From contig NZ_CP010777.1 in assembly GCF_001078055.1 (NCBI RefSeq), positions 3,749,001 to 3,813,000 on the forward strand: a stretch of DNA of 64,000 nucleotides. The letters are read 5' to 3'. The position numbers and the translations under genes are program-made. The stretch's first letter is position 1. Each line of letters starts with the position of its first letter. Below the pieces are notes generated by a model. That model searched no databases and was not told where the DNA came from. It worked only from the letters and a program-made list of their open reading frames with translations. Shown one piece after another: positions 34,782-42,974 of the stretch. This DNA comes from Rufibacter radiotolerans. Its GTDB lineage: Bacteria > Bacteroidota > Bacteroidia > Cytophagales > Hymenobacteraceae.

Positions 34782-35684
34782 CTAAAAAAAGATTTGCTGC
34801 GCCAGCCTGAAGGTATTGGCGTGCGCCTCTACAATATCTGCTATGCGGGTGGAATAGCCGCCGCCCATGCTGCCGCAGACCGGCACCTTGTGCCGGTGGC
34901 ACAACTCCAATACCGTTAAATCCCGCTCCTTACAGCCCGCCTGCGTCAGGCCCAGCTTGCCTAGCTTGTCTGAGGCCAACACGTCTACCCCACTCTGGAA
35001 GAAAACAAAGTCTGGCTGTACCTGATCAAAAAGCGCGGGCAAGTGGTGGCGCAGCAGAGAAAGGTAGGCTTTGTCTTCTATGCCGTCCGGCAAGGGAACA
35101 TCCAGGTCTGAGTGCTCTTTCTGCAGGGGATAGTTATTACCGCCGTGCATACTAAAAGTGAAGACCCTGGGTTCATGTTCAAAGATCTGCGCAGTGCCGT
35201 TGCCTTGGTGCACATCTAAATCAATGATCAGAATCTGGGTGGCCTTCCTTTCATCCAGGAGGTATTGGGCGGCCAGGGCGTTGTCATTGAGCAGGCAGAA
35301 GCCTTCGCCCCGGTTGGTGAAGGCGTGGTGGGTGCCGCCCGCAATGTTCATGGCCACGCCGTACTGCAGCGCGTAGTCGGCGGCTTCCACGGTGCCACCC
35401 ATGATCACCACTTCGCGGTCCACCAACTCTTTAGATAAAGGGAAGCCTGTCTTCCTGATCTCAACGGGCGTGAGGGCCAGGGTGCGCAGTCGGTGCCAGT
35501 AGTCAGAATCATGCACGCGCAAAATGCGGTCTTCGGCCAGGGCCGAGGGCTGGAAGAAATTCTCCTGGGTGACCGTGCCTTCATACAGGAGCTGTTCGGG
35601 CAACAGTTCATACTTGAGCATAGGAAACCGGTGGGCCTCTGGCAGGGGGTGGGCGTATTCTGGAGACCAGGCAATCTTTAACAT
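34782..35684 (-). CDS. Histone deacetylase-family amidohydrolase
   Basis: 300 residues. Zinc ligands and active site are seen in DLDVHQGNGT and SGVDVLASDKLG; GGTHHAF supplies the His pair and FSMHGGNNYP the loop. Compact size and sequence fit the class IV-like bacterial HDAC/acetoin-utilisation group, which removes acetyl groups from acetyl-lysine or acetyl-polyamines. Cytoplasmic. It stands alone, transcribed opposite to the small membrane protein. Confidence 0.92.
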   Translation of the reverse strand: MLKIAWSPEYAHPLPEAHRFPMLKYELLPEQLLYEGTVTQENFFQPSALAEDRILRVHDSDYWHRLRTLALTPVEIRKTGFPLSKELVDREVVIMGGTVEAADYALQYGVAMNIAGGTHHAFTNRGEGFCLLNDNALAAQYLLDERKATQILIIDLDVHQGNGTAQIFEHEPRVFTFSMHGGNNYPLQKEHSDLDVPLPDGIEDKAYLSLLRHHLPALFDQVQPDFVFFQSGVDVLASDKLGKLGLTQAGCKERDLTVLELCHRHKVPVCGSMGGGYSTRIADIVEAHANTFRLAQQIFF

Positions 35685-35878
35685 ATTCTCCTCGGGTTCA
35701 ACTCTTGGCAGTATAGGTTTAGAAGGGATAACAGTTATTCAGGTCGCCTTGTTTTGGCCCTTCATAGCCGCATTTTCCTTTTGCAACATTATGGGCAGTA
35801 CGCAGTATAAGAGGAAAGCTTATGTAAAGACATACGCCTCTTTAATATTATAATACAGTTCCAAAAATACTACCTACT

Positions 35879-36514
35879 ATGAAAAAACTTACCTTACTTT
35901 TAATAGCTACCCTTTTCTTAGGCGCCGCCCAGGCCCAGGAACGCGTGCTCAACCGAGGCATTATTAACCATAACGAAGGCGCGGAAGGCTCACCTAAAGG
36001 AAACAGCGGCTTTGGGGTAAAAGGCGGGGTGCTGTTCAACTCCCTGCACGGCGACGGCGAAGATCAGATCAGAGGCCTGAAGACCTCAACCAACTGGCAC
36101 GCCGGTTTCTACTCCCAGTTCAGCATAGGAAGCGTGTTCTCCATTCAGCCGGAGGCGCTTTACACTCGCCGCGAGGTGAAGTCTGATGACGGTGACCTGC
36201 GCTTTGACTACATTGACGTTCCGGTACTGGCCGTAGCTAACCTTACGGAGAACATCAGCATTCATGCCGGGCCGCAGGTGGGCGTGATGTTGACCGCCAA
36301 GCGCGACGACAACGAAATTGACAAAGAAGGCCTGAACACCTTTGACTACGGTGCCGCCGCCGGCGTGGAGGCCAAGGTGTCTATGTTCCGGTTAGGGGGC
36401 AGATACTACCGCAGCTTCGCGGATATTGGCAAGTTTGACGCCGGTCTCCTGAACACTTCCCTGAATGATGTAAAGGCAGGCATGTTCCAGATCTACTTAG
36501 GCGTAGGTTTCTAG
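35879..36514 (+). CDS. Porin-family outer-membrane beta-barrel protein
   Basis: 211 residues. Signal peptide MKKLTLLLIATLFLGAAQAQ. The mature chain has the eight-stranded OMP_b-brl_2 look: FGVKGGVLFNSL, WHAGFYSQFSIG, FSIQPEALYTRRE, FDYIDVPVLAV and a C-terminal strand MFQIYLGVGF. Likely a small closed barrel in the outer membrane; role unknown. The terminator follows 22 bp after the stop. Confidence 0.88.
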   Translation: MKKLTLLLIATLFLGAAQAQERVLNRGIINHNEGAEGSPKGNSGFGVKGGVLFNSLHGDGEDQIRGLKTSTNWHAGFYSQFSIGSVFSIQPEALYTRREVKSDDGDLRFDYIDVPVLAVANLTENISIHAGPQVGVMLTAKRDDNEIDKEGLNTFDYGAAAGVEAKVSMFRLGGRYYRSFADIGKFDAGLLNTSLNDVKAGMFQIYLGVGF

Positions 36515-36536
36515 AAAGCCACCTTATAAAGTTTTT

Positions 36537-36570
36537 GAAGGGGATGTCTCTGCAGAGAGGCATCCCCTTC
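36537..36570 (+). terminator. Terminator after the OMP gene
   Basis: GAAGGGGATG / CATCCCCTTC with an inner CTCT/AGAG pairing, followed by TATTTTATAA. Confidence 0.78.
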
Positions 36571-36588
36571 TATTTTATAATGCATTTC

Positions 36589-36624
36589 TGTTTAGGCCTG
36601 TTTTCTCAAAAACAGGCCTAAACA
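36589..36624. repeat. Dispersed palindrome copy (compensated variant)
   Basis: TGTTTAGGCCTGTTTT, CTCA, AAAACAGGCCTAAACA: TTTAGG in one arm is matched by CCTAAA in the other. It is sandwiched between two ordinary terminators. Confidence 0.92.
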
Positions 36625-36625
36625 A

Positions 36626-36660
36626 AAGAGAGCCGCTGAAGCGTATTCAGCGGCTCTCTT
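36626..36660. terminator. Terminator of the PfpI-like gene
   Basis: 15-bp perfect stem AAGAGAGCCGCTGAA / TTCAGCGGCTCTCTT with a GCGTA loop; AT-rich flanks. Confidence 0.85.
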
Positions 36661-36681
36661 CCGTTTTAAAGGCGCAGTACC

Positions 36682-37239
36682 TTAGGCTCTGTTATGGATG
36701 CCTTCGGCGAATTCCTCAATCATTTTCTTGTTGAATGCGGGGATGTCATCCGGTTTGCGGCTGGTCACCAGGCCTCGGTCGGTGACTACTTCTTCGTTTA
36801 CCCAGTTGGCGCCGGCGTTGGTGAGGTCGGTTCTCAGGGATGGCCAGCTGGTCATCTGGCGGCCTTTCACGGCGCCGGCCTCAATGAGAGTCCAGGGACC
36901 GTGGCAGATGGCCGCAATAGGCTTGCCGCTATCAGAGAAGGCGCGCACAAAGGCCACGGCCTGCTCGTTGGCCCGCAGGTAGTCTGGGTTCATGACGCCG
37001 CCGGGCAGTAACAGTCCGTCATAGTCGGCCGCTACGGCGTCTTTCAGGTTTTTGTCCACGTCAAAGTCTTTGCCCCAATCGGTCATGTCCCAGCCTTTCA
37101 CGGTGCCTTTCTGGGGAGAGATGATAAAGGTCTCGGCCCCGGCTTCCTGCAGGGCCTTACGGGGTTTCTCCAGTTCTACCTGTTCAAATCCTTTTTCTAC
37201 CAATATGGCTATCTTTTTGCCGGTTAACTTATCGCTCAT
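36682..37239 (-). CDS. DJ-1/PfpI family protein (YraA/general stress type)
   Basis: 185 residues. DJ-1/PfpI fold with the nucleophile elbow AAICHGPWTL; the N-terminus KKIAILVEKGFEQVELEKP and GLLLPGGVMNPDYLR are typical of the intracellular protease/deglycase group. Members act as stress-related deglycases or chaperones, and true protease activity is doubtful. Cytoplasmic, single gene with its own terminator. Confidence 0.92.
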   Translation of the reverse strand: MSDKLTGKKIAILVEKGFEQVELEKPRKALQEAGAETFIISPQKGTVKGWDMTDWGKDFDVDKNLKDAVAADYDGLLLPGGVMNPDYLRANEQAVAFVRAFSDSGKPIAAICHGPWTLIEAGAVKGRQMTSWPSLRTDLTNAGANWVNEEVVTDRGLVTSRKPDDIPAFNKKMIEEFAEGIHNRA

Positions 37240-37330
37240 GGTGTTGTATTTAAGTGATGGTTAAAATAGTACTTACGTGTACCGCGGCTGCAAAAGAATC
37301 GTTACATTAACAGAGAAATACAGCACGCAC

Positions 37331-37834
37331 ATGGGGTACCGTCCACTTCTCTTTCTTACCTGTTTCCTGATAGGTAGTTGCCTGACGGGCAGCGCCGTGG
37401 CCCAAACCCGGGCCGTGCCCCTGGTCAAGCTGCCGCATCTACAGAAGTTTCTCCATTCCAAATCAGACACCACGTATGTGCTTAATTTTTGGGCCACCTG
37501 GTGCCAGCCCTGCGTGGAGGAGCTGCCCAGCTTTGAGGCCCTCCAAAAGCAATATGCCGGCAAACCCGTGAAGGTGATTTTGGTTAGCATGGATTTCGCC
37601 AAGGACCTGGAGAAACGAGTGATCCCGTTTGTAACCCGAAACAACTTAAAAAGCACTGTGTTCGTGCTGGATGAGCCTGACCAGAATGCCTGGATTGATT
37701 TGGTAGACCCTAGCTGGAGCGGCGCCATCCCGGCCACCCTTATCCTGAACAACGCCCGCAAACAGCGGTTTTTCATAGAGAAACCCCTGACCCTGCCTCA
37801 ACTGCAAGACATCCTCACTTCCAAATTCAACTAA
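37331..37834 (+). CDS. TlpA-like thioredoxin-fold protein, exported
   Basis: 167 residues from the ATG at 37331, which begins a signal peptide (PLLFLTCFLIGSCLTGSAVAQ); the frame also opens at 37277 without a signal. Thioredoxin fold with the redox motif WATWCQPC and the cis-Pro region GAIPATLIL. TlpA/ResA-like proteins reduce periplasmic disulfides, for example in cytochrome c maturation. It is followed 13 bp later by a second thioredoxin-fold gene, so they probably act together. Confidence 0.88.
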   Translation: MGYRPLLFLTCFLIGSCLTGSAVAQTRAVPLVKLPHLQKFLHSKSDTTYVLNFWATWCQPCVEELPSFEALQKQYAGKPVKVILVSMDFAKDLEKRVIPFVTRNNLKSTVFVLDEPDQNAWIDLVDPSWSGAIPATLILNNARKQRFFIEKPLTLPQLQDILTSKFN

Positions 37835-37847
37835 CCCTCCCCCTCCC

Positions 37848-38468
37848 ATGAAAAAGACAAACTTTTACCTGGCGGTCCTGGGCACCTTGCTGGTCCTGGC
37901 CTCCGCTTTCCAGACGCCTGAGAACGGGTACCGGATAGGTGACACGGCGGCAGACTTCCGGCTGAAGAACGTAGATGGCCAGCTGGTGAGCCTAAGGAGC
38001 CAGAAGCACACCAAAGGCTTTATCATCGCCTTTACCTGCAACACCTGCCCCTACTCTAAACTCTATGAAGACCGCCTGATCCAACTGCACCAGAAGTATG
38101 CGCCCCAGGGCTATCCGGTGATTGCCATCAACCCCAATGACGCGGCCCTCTCCCCGGGAGATGCCTTCACGGAGATGCAGAAGCGGGCCAGCGAGAAGAA
38201 TTTCCCGTTTGTGTACCTGCAGGACGAGACCCAGGAAACCGCCAAACGCTACGGTGCCACCCGCACCCCGCACCTCTATGTGTTAACCCGCCAGGGGCAG
38301 GAACTGAAAGTGGCCTACATTGGCGCCATTGATGATAACTCGGGTGACCCGGAAAAGGTGGAGAAGCGGTACACCGAGGCCGCCCTGGATCATCTGCTGG
38401 CCGGAAAACCGGTGCCGCAACCTACCACCAAGGCTATTGGCTGCGCCATTAAATGGCGCAACGGCTAA
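37848..38468 (+). CDS. Thioredoxin-family (AhpC/TSA-like) exported protein
   Basis: 206 residues. Signal peptide MKKTNFYLAVLGTLLVLASAFQ. Redoxin domain with FTCNTCPYSKL (CxxC), NPNDAALSPGDAF and the cis-Pro in RTPHLYVL. It belongs to the peroxiredoxin-like group that follows TlpA genes in many Bacteroidota. It lies 13 bp downstream of the TlpA-like gene and so is in the same operon. Substrate unknown. The palindrome copy after the stop has unusually long arms. Confidence 0.88.
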   Translation: MKKTNFYLAVLGTLLVLASAFQTPENGYRIGDTAADFRLKNVDGQLVSLRSQKHTKGFIIAFTCNTCPYSKLYEDRLIQLHQKYAPQGYPVIAINPNDAALSPGDAFTEMQKRASEKNFPFVYLQDETQETAKRYGATRTPHLYVLTRQGQELKVAYIGAIDDNSGDPEKVEKRYTEAALDHLLAGKPVPQPTTKAIGCAIKWRNG

Positions 38469-38490
38469 GGGAAACTGGCGTGCGCGCGAA

Positions 38491-38540
38491 CCCCTCCGTT
38501 TTGGTCCTGTTTTCTTAAAAACAGGCCCAAAACGGAGGGG
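38491..38540. repeat. Dispersed palindrome copy with extended arms
   Basis: 23-bp arms starting CCCCTCCGTTTTGG, one mismatch, CTTA loop, followed by TTTCTTTT, so it can work as a terminator for the thioredoxin pair. Confidence 0.92.
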
Positions 38541-38703
38541 TTTCTTTTGCTTAGCTTTTGCAGTAGGTGTAAGTGGAGGAAGCTTTGTTTTGGCAGGTTC
38601 GCCTTAGGCTAAGCCGGGTATTACAGAAAGAGAATATAAGCAATATACAAATTCCGCTATTTTTAGAGGAGGCTATATCAGGAAGCCGGAAACCTGTGGC
38701 GAC

Positions 38704-39057
38704 TTACCCTTTAGGGGAGGCGGCAGACTCGCTTTCCAGGGTCACCAGATAGGCCTCTTTGGTACCGGCCAGGCGGGCCTCTACTTCATACTTATTATTA
38801 TAGTAGCCCACCCGCAAAGACTCCACAAAGTAGAGCCATAGAAACCTCACATGGCCATTGTCCTGAAACTGACGCACATGGCATAATTCATGGGCCACCC
38901 AGGAGCGGTTTTGCAAAAATAATTCTTTGGAAACTCCGCTTAAGTGTATAGTTTTACCCAGCACCATGGCCACGTTAGTACTTTTAAGTACCCACCGGGC
39001 AATGCGGGCGAAGGGGGATTTCTCCACTATTTTTAAATTTTTCTCCAGGGGCTCCAT
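38704..39057 (-). CDS. DUF4157-like zinc metalloprotease-type protein
   Basis: 117 residues. Zinc motif HELCHVRQF (HExxH), as in DUF4157 and related minimal peptidase-like domains, preceded by FLQNRSWVA and followed by FLWLYFVESL. No signal peptide. DUF4157 domains often occur in toxin or secreted effectors, but here the domain stands alone. Whether it is catalytic is unknown. Confidence 0.72.
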   Translation of the reverse strand: MEPLEKNLKIVEKSPFARIARWVLKSTNVAMVLGKTIHLSGVSKELFLQNRSWVAHELCHVRQFQDNGHVRFLWLYFVESLRVGYYNNKYEVEARLAGTKEAYLVTLESESAASPKG

Positions 39058-39167
39058 CTTTTTTTCTTTTGCCCCATTATACGGTTTTCTCGCCGCCCAG
39101 GCTACATTTCTGCCGCTCGCTCCCTTTCTTTTTTCCTATTCCCAAGAAATTTTCCGCTATACGATGT

Positions 39168-39197
39168 TTGGTTTTAAAGGTTTCGTTTCTATCTTTG
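39168..39197 (+). promoter_or_regulatory. Promoter for the NlpC/P60 gene
   Basis: TTG (39168-39170), 19 nt, TATCTTTG (39190-39197): full match to the Bacteroidota sigma-A consensus. The predicted start site is near 39203, leaving a leader of about 140 nt. Confidence 0.75.
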
Positions 39198-39344
39198 AAA
39201 TACCAGAAAGTAAGTAAGTATTTTTTACTGCCTTCTGCATTAAGGGCTTTCTTCCTGTTTTCAGGTGCTTAGGCACTCACAGTTGGAAGGGCCGCGGTTG
39301 GTCTGCTGCAGCCAGCACCACCCGATGTTTCACCATTAAAACAG

Positions 39345-39989
39345 ATGATGAAAAGTTATATTTTGTCTGCATTAGCCCTAGGCTCTGCATTATTGTCTTT
39401 TTTCTATGAAGTGCCTGCTTCTCAGGCTACTACGTATTCAGAAGAAGCTTTCATGGTCACTCCCGGCGAACAGCTACAAGAATGGGCCCTGGCACACAAC
39501 AGCTTCAACGGCTCTGAGCCCGCCGCTACAGAACTAAAGGCAGAAAAATCCCTCACGTTCAAAGACTCCCTTTTCTATAATTATTATTCCCAATCTTTCG
39601 GGCTCAAGCTGGAGTTCAACGAAGACAAGGAGCTGCTGGAAACGATAGCCGACTGGATTGGCACCCCTTACCGCTCCGGCGGAAACTCACAAAGAGGCAC
39701 TGACTGCTCTGGCTTTGTGACCCGCGTTTACAAAGAGGTGTACGGCATTTCCCTTAGCCGCAGTTCCCGCTCCATGTTCCATGACGTGAACAGAGTCTCT
39801 AAAACCGCCATTGAAACCGGAGACCTGGTTTTCTTCCGCCGCGGCCCTGGCCAACCTATCTACCACGTGGGCATTTACCTTAAAAACGGAAAGTTCATCC
39901 ATTCGGCCAGCAACGGCGGGGTCATGATCAACTCCCTGAACTCCCCTTACTATAAGAGAAACTTTTACGCCGCCGGCAGAGTCATCTAA
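39345..39989 (+). CDS. NlpC/P60 cell-wall endopeptidase (C40)
   Basis: 214 residues. N-terminal signal/anchor MMKSYILSALALGSALL. Catalytic domain 95-214 with Cys121 (GTDCSGFV), His174 (YHVGIYL) and His186 (FIHSAS). It cleaves gamma-D-Glu-diaminopimelate links in peptidoglycan stem peptides. Start codon choice between 39345 and 39348 is open (MM). A terminator and a degenerate palindrome follow. Confidence 0.92.
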   Translation: MMKSYILSALALGSALLSFFYEVPASQATTYSEEAFMVTPGEQLQEWALAHNSFNGSEPAATELKAEKSLTFKDSLFYNYYSQSFGLKLEFNEDKELLETIADWIGTPYRSGGNSQRGTDCSGFVTRVYKEVYGISLSRSSRSMFHDVNRVSKTAIETGDLVFFRRGPGQPIYHVGIYLKNGKFIHSASNGGVMINSLNSPYYKRNFYAAGRVI

Positions 39990-40010
39990 ACAGATTCTTC
40001 GCCCCGCCTG

Positions 40011-40048
40011 AAAAGCGCCTGCCTTGGTAACCCTGGGCAGGCGCTTTT
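40011..40048 (+). terminator. Terminator after NlpC/P60 gene
   Basis: 13-bp stem AAAAGCGCCTGCC / GGCAGGCGCTTTT, 12-nt loop, T-run. Confidence 0.85.
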
Positions 40049-40056
40049 TTTGTTTT

Positions 40057-40095
40057 CGGTTTAAAGGCTGTTTTTCGCAAAACGGCGGTAAAACA
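40057..40095. repeat. Dispersed palindrome, degenerate copy
   Basis: CGGTTTAAAGGCTGTTTTT, CGC, AAAACGGCGGTAAAACAG; several mismatches. Confidence 0.6.
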
Positions 40096-40287
40096 GGGTA
40101 GAAATACGGCAATAGGTTCTAACTATTTTCATAGAAAACAAGTATAGAGAGCTGTAAAGGGCAACGGCCATCTCCTGCAGCAATGTTGGGCCTCCTGCCT
40201 TTTTCCCAGCACAAATTTTCGTTATTTCGCCCCGGGCGAAGAACCTAACCCAGCTTTTATAACTGTTAGCAATCTCTACTATCTACT

Positions 40288-41166
40288 ATGGAAAACCAAT
40301 CAGACAAAAACGTGCATGAGTCTTCTGTCTTCAAGAAGTTTCTCAACAAGGCCGAAGAGTACGTAAAGCAACCCCTGCGCGTGAAGGAACTCCTCAACGA
40401 CGCCTACCAGAAGGCCAGCGAGAAAAAAGACTTCGGGACTATTGCCACTGAGGCCTTTGAGAGCCTGGCTACGCTGTCCCGCATGATCAGGGCGGCGGTG
40501 ACCAAAGAGTACCACGGCATTCCTACCAGCACCGTGGTGATGGGCGTGGCCGTGATCATTTACTTCCTGTCGCCTATTGACCTTATCCCAGACTGGATTC
40601 CGATCATTGGTTTGCTGGATGACGTGAGCCTGCTGGCCTGGTTCATGACCAGCATCAAAACCGAGATGGACAAGTTCCAGGCCTGGGAAGCAGCCCAGCC
40701 CCATAAAACCACTGCCGCAGATTCTGGCGCAGATTTAGCCACTTCAATGGATGTGGACACCTCGGCCCATACGCCTAAATACGGCAATGAGCCAGCCGGT
40801 CAATACGGTACTACCCACGCTACCTCGCCTTCCAGCAGCGGCTACGGCTCTTCGGGCCAGCAAGTCAACCCTACCTACGGTGAGGGAAACATGCGGATGG
40901 GTAACTCCTCTTCCAGGTCACAAGGCCAAGGCTCTACCGGCGGCGAAATTCCTACCCAGAACGACATTCCGGTGACCAGCTACACCACCGTAGAAGGCAC
41001 GCCTGAGCAGGAAATCCACCCCACTAACACCCCAGACGCCCGCCCTACTGACCATGGCGTGCCTACCGGTTACGGCGAGCCCAACGTACGCGCCTCTACC
41101 ACAGACAGCACCCGCGTACCCAGCAGAAACTCAGATGACATGGACCACGGCGGAAACATCAGATAA
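40288..41166 (+). CDS. DUF1232 (YkvA-like) membrane protein with disordered tail
   Basis: 292 residues. The central DUF1232 motif IYFLSPIDLIPDWIPIIGLLDD lies around residues 90-112, with hydrophobic helices on both sides. Residues 150-292 are low-complexity (Gly, Ser, Thr, Asn, Pro, Tyr), likely disordered and unusual for the family, which is normally 100-150 residues. The N-terminal 60 residues are charged and helical. DUF1232 function is unknown. The tail composition resembles the hydrophilic protein at 5123-6094. Confidence 0.85.
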   Translation: MENQSDKNVHESSVFKKFLNKAEEYVKQPLRVKELLNDAYQKASEKKDFGTIATEAFESLATLSRMIRAAVTKEYHGIPTSTVVMGVAVIIYFLSPIDLIPDWIPIIGLLDDVSLLAWFMTSIKTEMDKFQAWEAAQPHKTTAADSGADLATSMDVDTSAHTPKYGNEPAGQYGTTHATSPSSSGYGSSGQQVNPTYGEGNMRMGNSSSRSQGQGSTGGEIPTQNDIPVTSYTTVEGTPEQEIHPTNTPDARPTDHGVPTGYGEPNVRASTTDSTRVPSRNSDDMDHGGNIR

Positions 41167-41190
41167 CCGTCCACTCCAACTTCTAAACAG

Positions 41191-41218
41191 AAAAGGCGCA
41201 CTACACAGGGCGCCTTTT
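41191..41218 (+). terminator. Terminator after DUF1232 gene
   Basis: AAAAGGCGC / GCGCCTTTT with a 10-nt loop followed by TT. Confidence 0.75.
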
Positions 41219-41270
41219 TTATTTGCCCGGCAGCCGCCAGCAAACTACTGGAGAAGTAGCCTCAATGCCG

Positions 41271-41278
41271 TATCTTTG
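41271..41278 (+). promoter_or_regulatory. Candidate -7 box TATCTTTG
   Basis: Exact TAnnTTTG, ending 8 nt before the YgjP-like ATG. No TTG at -33. It implies a very short leader. Confidence 0.5.
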
Positions 41279-41286
41279 TACCCGGT

Positions 41287-42036
41287 ATGAAAAGTGGAAA
41301 AAAGGAGTCTGCCCTGCAGGGGATTGTGGAGAAGGAGATGGAGGCTATTGGTACGGTGCGGTTTATCCCTAGCGCTACCGCCAAATACGTCAGGATCAGC
41401 ATCAGGCCCGGGCAAGGTGTCCGGGTTACGTTGCCCAAGCGCGCCTCTTTGGCTCAGGCCGAGGCTTTTGTGCAGGAGAAGTCCGGCTGGATCAAAAAAC
41501 ACCTGGTCTCTCAGGCGCAGGAGCAACGCAAGAAGACCCTTTTCACCCCCGAGTTGCCCTACCAGACCCGTTTCCACCAATTACAACTGCAGTCCTACAC
41601 TTTGCCCCACTGCAAGAGCCGCCTGAAGGCGGGCGTGCTGCACGTATGGTACCCAGAGCAAATTGGCCACGAGCATGAAGACGTGCAGGATTACATCCAG
41701 AAAGCCATTGAATACACCCTTCGGCTGGAAGCCAAGGAACACCTGCCCCAGCGCGTAGCCTTTTTTGCCCGGCAGTTCGGTTTCTCCTACCAGCAGGTCA
41801 CCATCAAGAACGCCAAGACCCGCTGGGGAAGCTGCTCCGCCACCAACAACATCAACCTGAACCTGCACCTCATGCGCCTTCCCGCGCACCTCTCTGACTA
41901 TGTGATCCTGCATGAACTGGCCCACACCGTAGAGAAGAACCACGGCCCCCGCTTCTGGGCCCTGCTAGACAAGATCAGCGGCGACGCCAAGGGACTTGAT
42001 AAGCAATTGAAGGCGTATCGGTTGCAGGTGATTTAG
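41287..42036 (+). CDS. YgjP-like M48-type metallopeptidase (DUF45)
   Basis: 249 residues. Zinc motif HELAHTVEKNHGPRFW near the C-terminus and the preceding family signature KTRWGSCSATNNINLN, both diagnostic of the YgjP/DUF45 family. The N-terminal beta-rich part (YVRISIRPGQGVRVTLP) is standard. Often found near restriction systems, but none is here. Substrate unknown. Cytoplasmic. Confidence 0.92.
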   Translation: MKSGKKESALQGIVEKEMEAIGTVRFIPSATAKYVRISIRPGQGVRVTLPKRASLAQAEAFVQEKSGWIKKHLVSQAQEQRKKTLFTPELPYQTRFHQLQLQSYTLPHCKSRLKAGVLHVWYPEQIGHEHEDVQDYIQKAIEYTLRLEAKEHLPQRVAFFARQFGFSYQQVTIKNAKTRWGSCSATNNINLNLHLMRLPAHLSDYVILHELAHTVEKNHGPRFWALLDKISGDAKGLDKQLKAYRLQVI

Positions 42037-42046
42037 GGTGAGAGGC

Positions 42047-42083
42047 TTTTTAGGCCTGTTTTGGAAAAAAGGGGCAATAAACG
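42047..42083. repeat. Dispersed palindrome, degenerate copy
   Basis: CTTTTTAGGCCTGTTTT, GG, AAAAAAGGGGCAATAAACGG; begins 11 nt after the YgjP-like stop. Confidence 0.6.
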
Positions 42084-42242
42084 GAATTGATCTGCAGGAG
42101 TGTGTCATCCCCCTACCCCCTTCAAAGGGGGACGAGGAAGAGGTTCTCCTGTGTAAACACCCCTCTTCAGAGCTTCGCTCGCTGCCTCAAACTCTCGTTT
42201 GGGCAATCCTCAAGGGGAGAGTCTGTGCTTAGTAGGCGGCTC

Positions 42243-42282
42243 TGCGTTTTGAGGCTGTTTTGATGAAAACGTGCCCAAAACA
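42243..42282. repeat. Dispersed palindrome, degenerate copy
   Basis: TGCGTTTTGAGGCTGTTTT, GATG, AAAACGTGCCCAAAACA. Confidence 0.7.
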
Positions 42283-42323
42283 TAAAACCCTCATTCCCCT
42301 GCATTCCCCGATTCCAGTCTTTA

Positions 42324-42441
42324 CTCCGAGCGCCTCGCTTGTGGCCCTGCAATAGCTCTAGCTAAGAGAAGAAGGCAAGTCTAGGCCGCAAGGGCAGTGC
42401 GAGGGGGAAAGACGGGGCCTCGCGGCCGTGAGCGCTCGGAG
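42324..42441. repeat. 118-bp unit with 10-bp terminal inverted repeats
   Basis: CTCCGAGCGC at the left end and GCGCTCGGAG at the right end. No frame inside. It could be a small non-autonomous element or a structured RNA; this is inference. Confidence 0.4.
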
Positions 42442-42552
42442 GGAAGAGATGGAACAAGACAGCATAAGGACTCAGGCATAGACGGTTATTTCAAGGCGAA
42501 AGCAAATTCTTTATCCTAAGACTCTCGCCGCTAAGGTAAAAGCAATCATAAT

Positions 42553-42592
42553 TCAGTTTTCAGTCTCTTTCCCAAAAAACACCCTCAAAACG
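42553..42592. repeat. Dispersed palindrome, strongly degenerate copy
   Basis: CAGTTTTCAGTCTCTTT, CCC, AAAAAACACCCTCAAAACG. Assigned by spacing of the T and A blocks. Confidence 0.45.
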
Positions 42593-42623
42593 CACATCCC
42601 TGCCTTCGCCCAAAAAGGCAAAA

Positions 42624-42656
42624 AGAAAGGCAGGAGGAAAATCCCCCTGCCTTTCT
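42624..42656 (-). terminator. Terminator of the efflux/carrier-protein operon
   Basis: 11-bp stem AGAAAGGCAGG / CCTGCCTTTCT with inner GAGG/CCCC pairing; on the minus strand it is followed by TTTTTG. Confidence 0.8.
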
Positions 42657-42686
42657 AAGAAAAAATGAGCAATCGTTAAGAAAGGG

Positions 42687-42944
42687 TTAACTCGCCTGAC
42701 GCATGGTATGGGTAGAGACATACTCCACAAAGTCACCCACGGTGTTTAAGGGCACCTCGTCTGGAATCACAATTTTGAAGCTCTTTTCCAGCTCCAGGAT
42801 AATGTCCACCACGTCTACGGTATCAAACCCAAACTCTTTGCTAAGATTAGCGGAAGCCCGAAGCCGGGAGGCTTTGATCTCCTTAGTCTTGCTGATTATT
42901 TTAACTACCTCTTTGGTGATGGAGGGGGTATATACAGGTATCAT
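42687..42944 (-). CDS. Acyl-carrier-like protein with Thr in place of the attachment Ser
   Basis: 85 residues with the helix pattern of acyl carrier proteins and the C-terminal signature LELEKSFKIVIPDEV. At the site of the canonical D-S-L motif it reads FGFDTVDVVD, so residue 42 is Thr (codon ACC on the minus strand) instead of the phosphopantetheine-bearing Ser. It starts 30 bp after the RND permease stop on the same strand and ends at the operon terminator, so it is probably the last gene of the efflux operon. It may be an unmodified scaffold protein or be modified in a non-standard way. Not the housekeeping AcpP. Confidence 0.75.
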   Translation of the reverse strand: MIPVYTPSITKEVVKIISKTKEIKASRLRASANLSKEFGFDTVDVVDIILELEKSFKIVIPDEVPLNTVGDFVEYVSTHTMRQAS

Positions 42945-42974
42945 ATGTGTAAAAAATAAAATTCCAATCTCAAA

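Larger units (their letters stand above)
42084..42623. other. Gene-free mosaic of repeats
   Basis: About 540 bp. It contains a CCCCCTTCAAAGGGGG hairpin near 42116-42131, two more degenerate palindromes (listed separately) and an inverted repeat CTCCGAGCGC (42324-42333) / GCGCTCGGAG (42432-42441) that bounds a 118-bp unit. That unit looks like a discrete inserted element without a coding frame. Confidence 0.5.
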
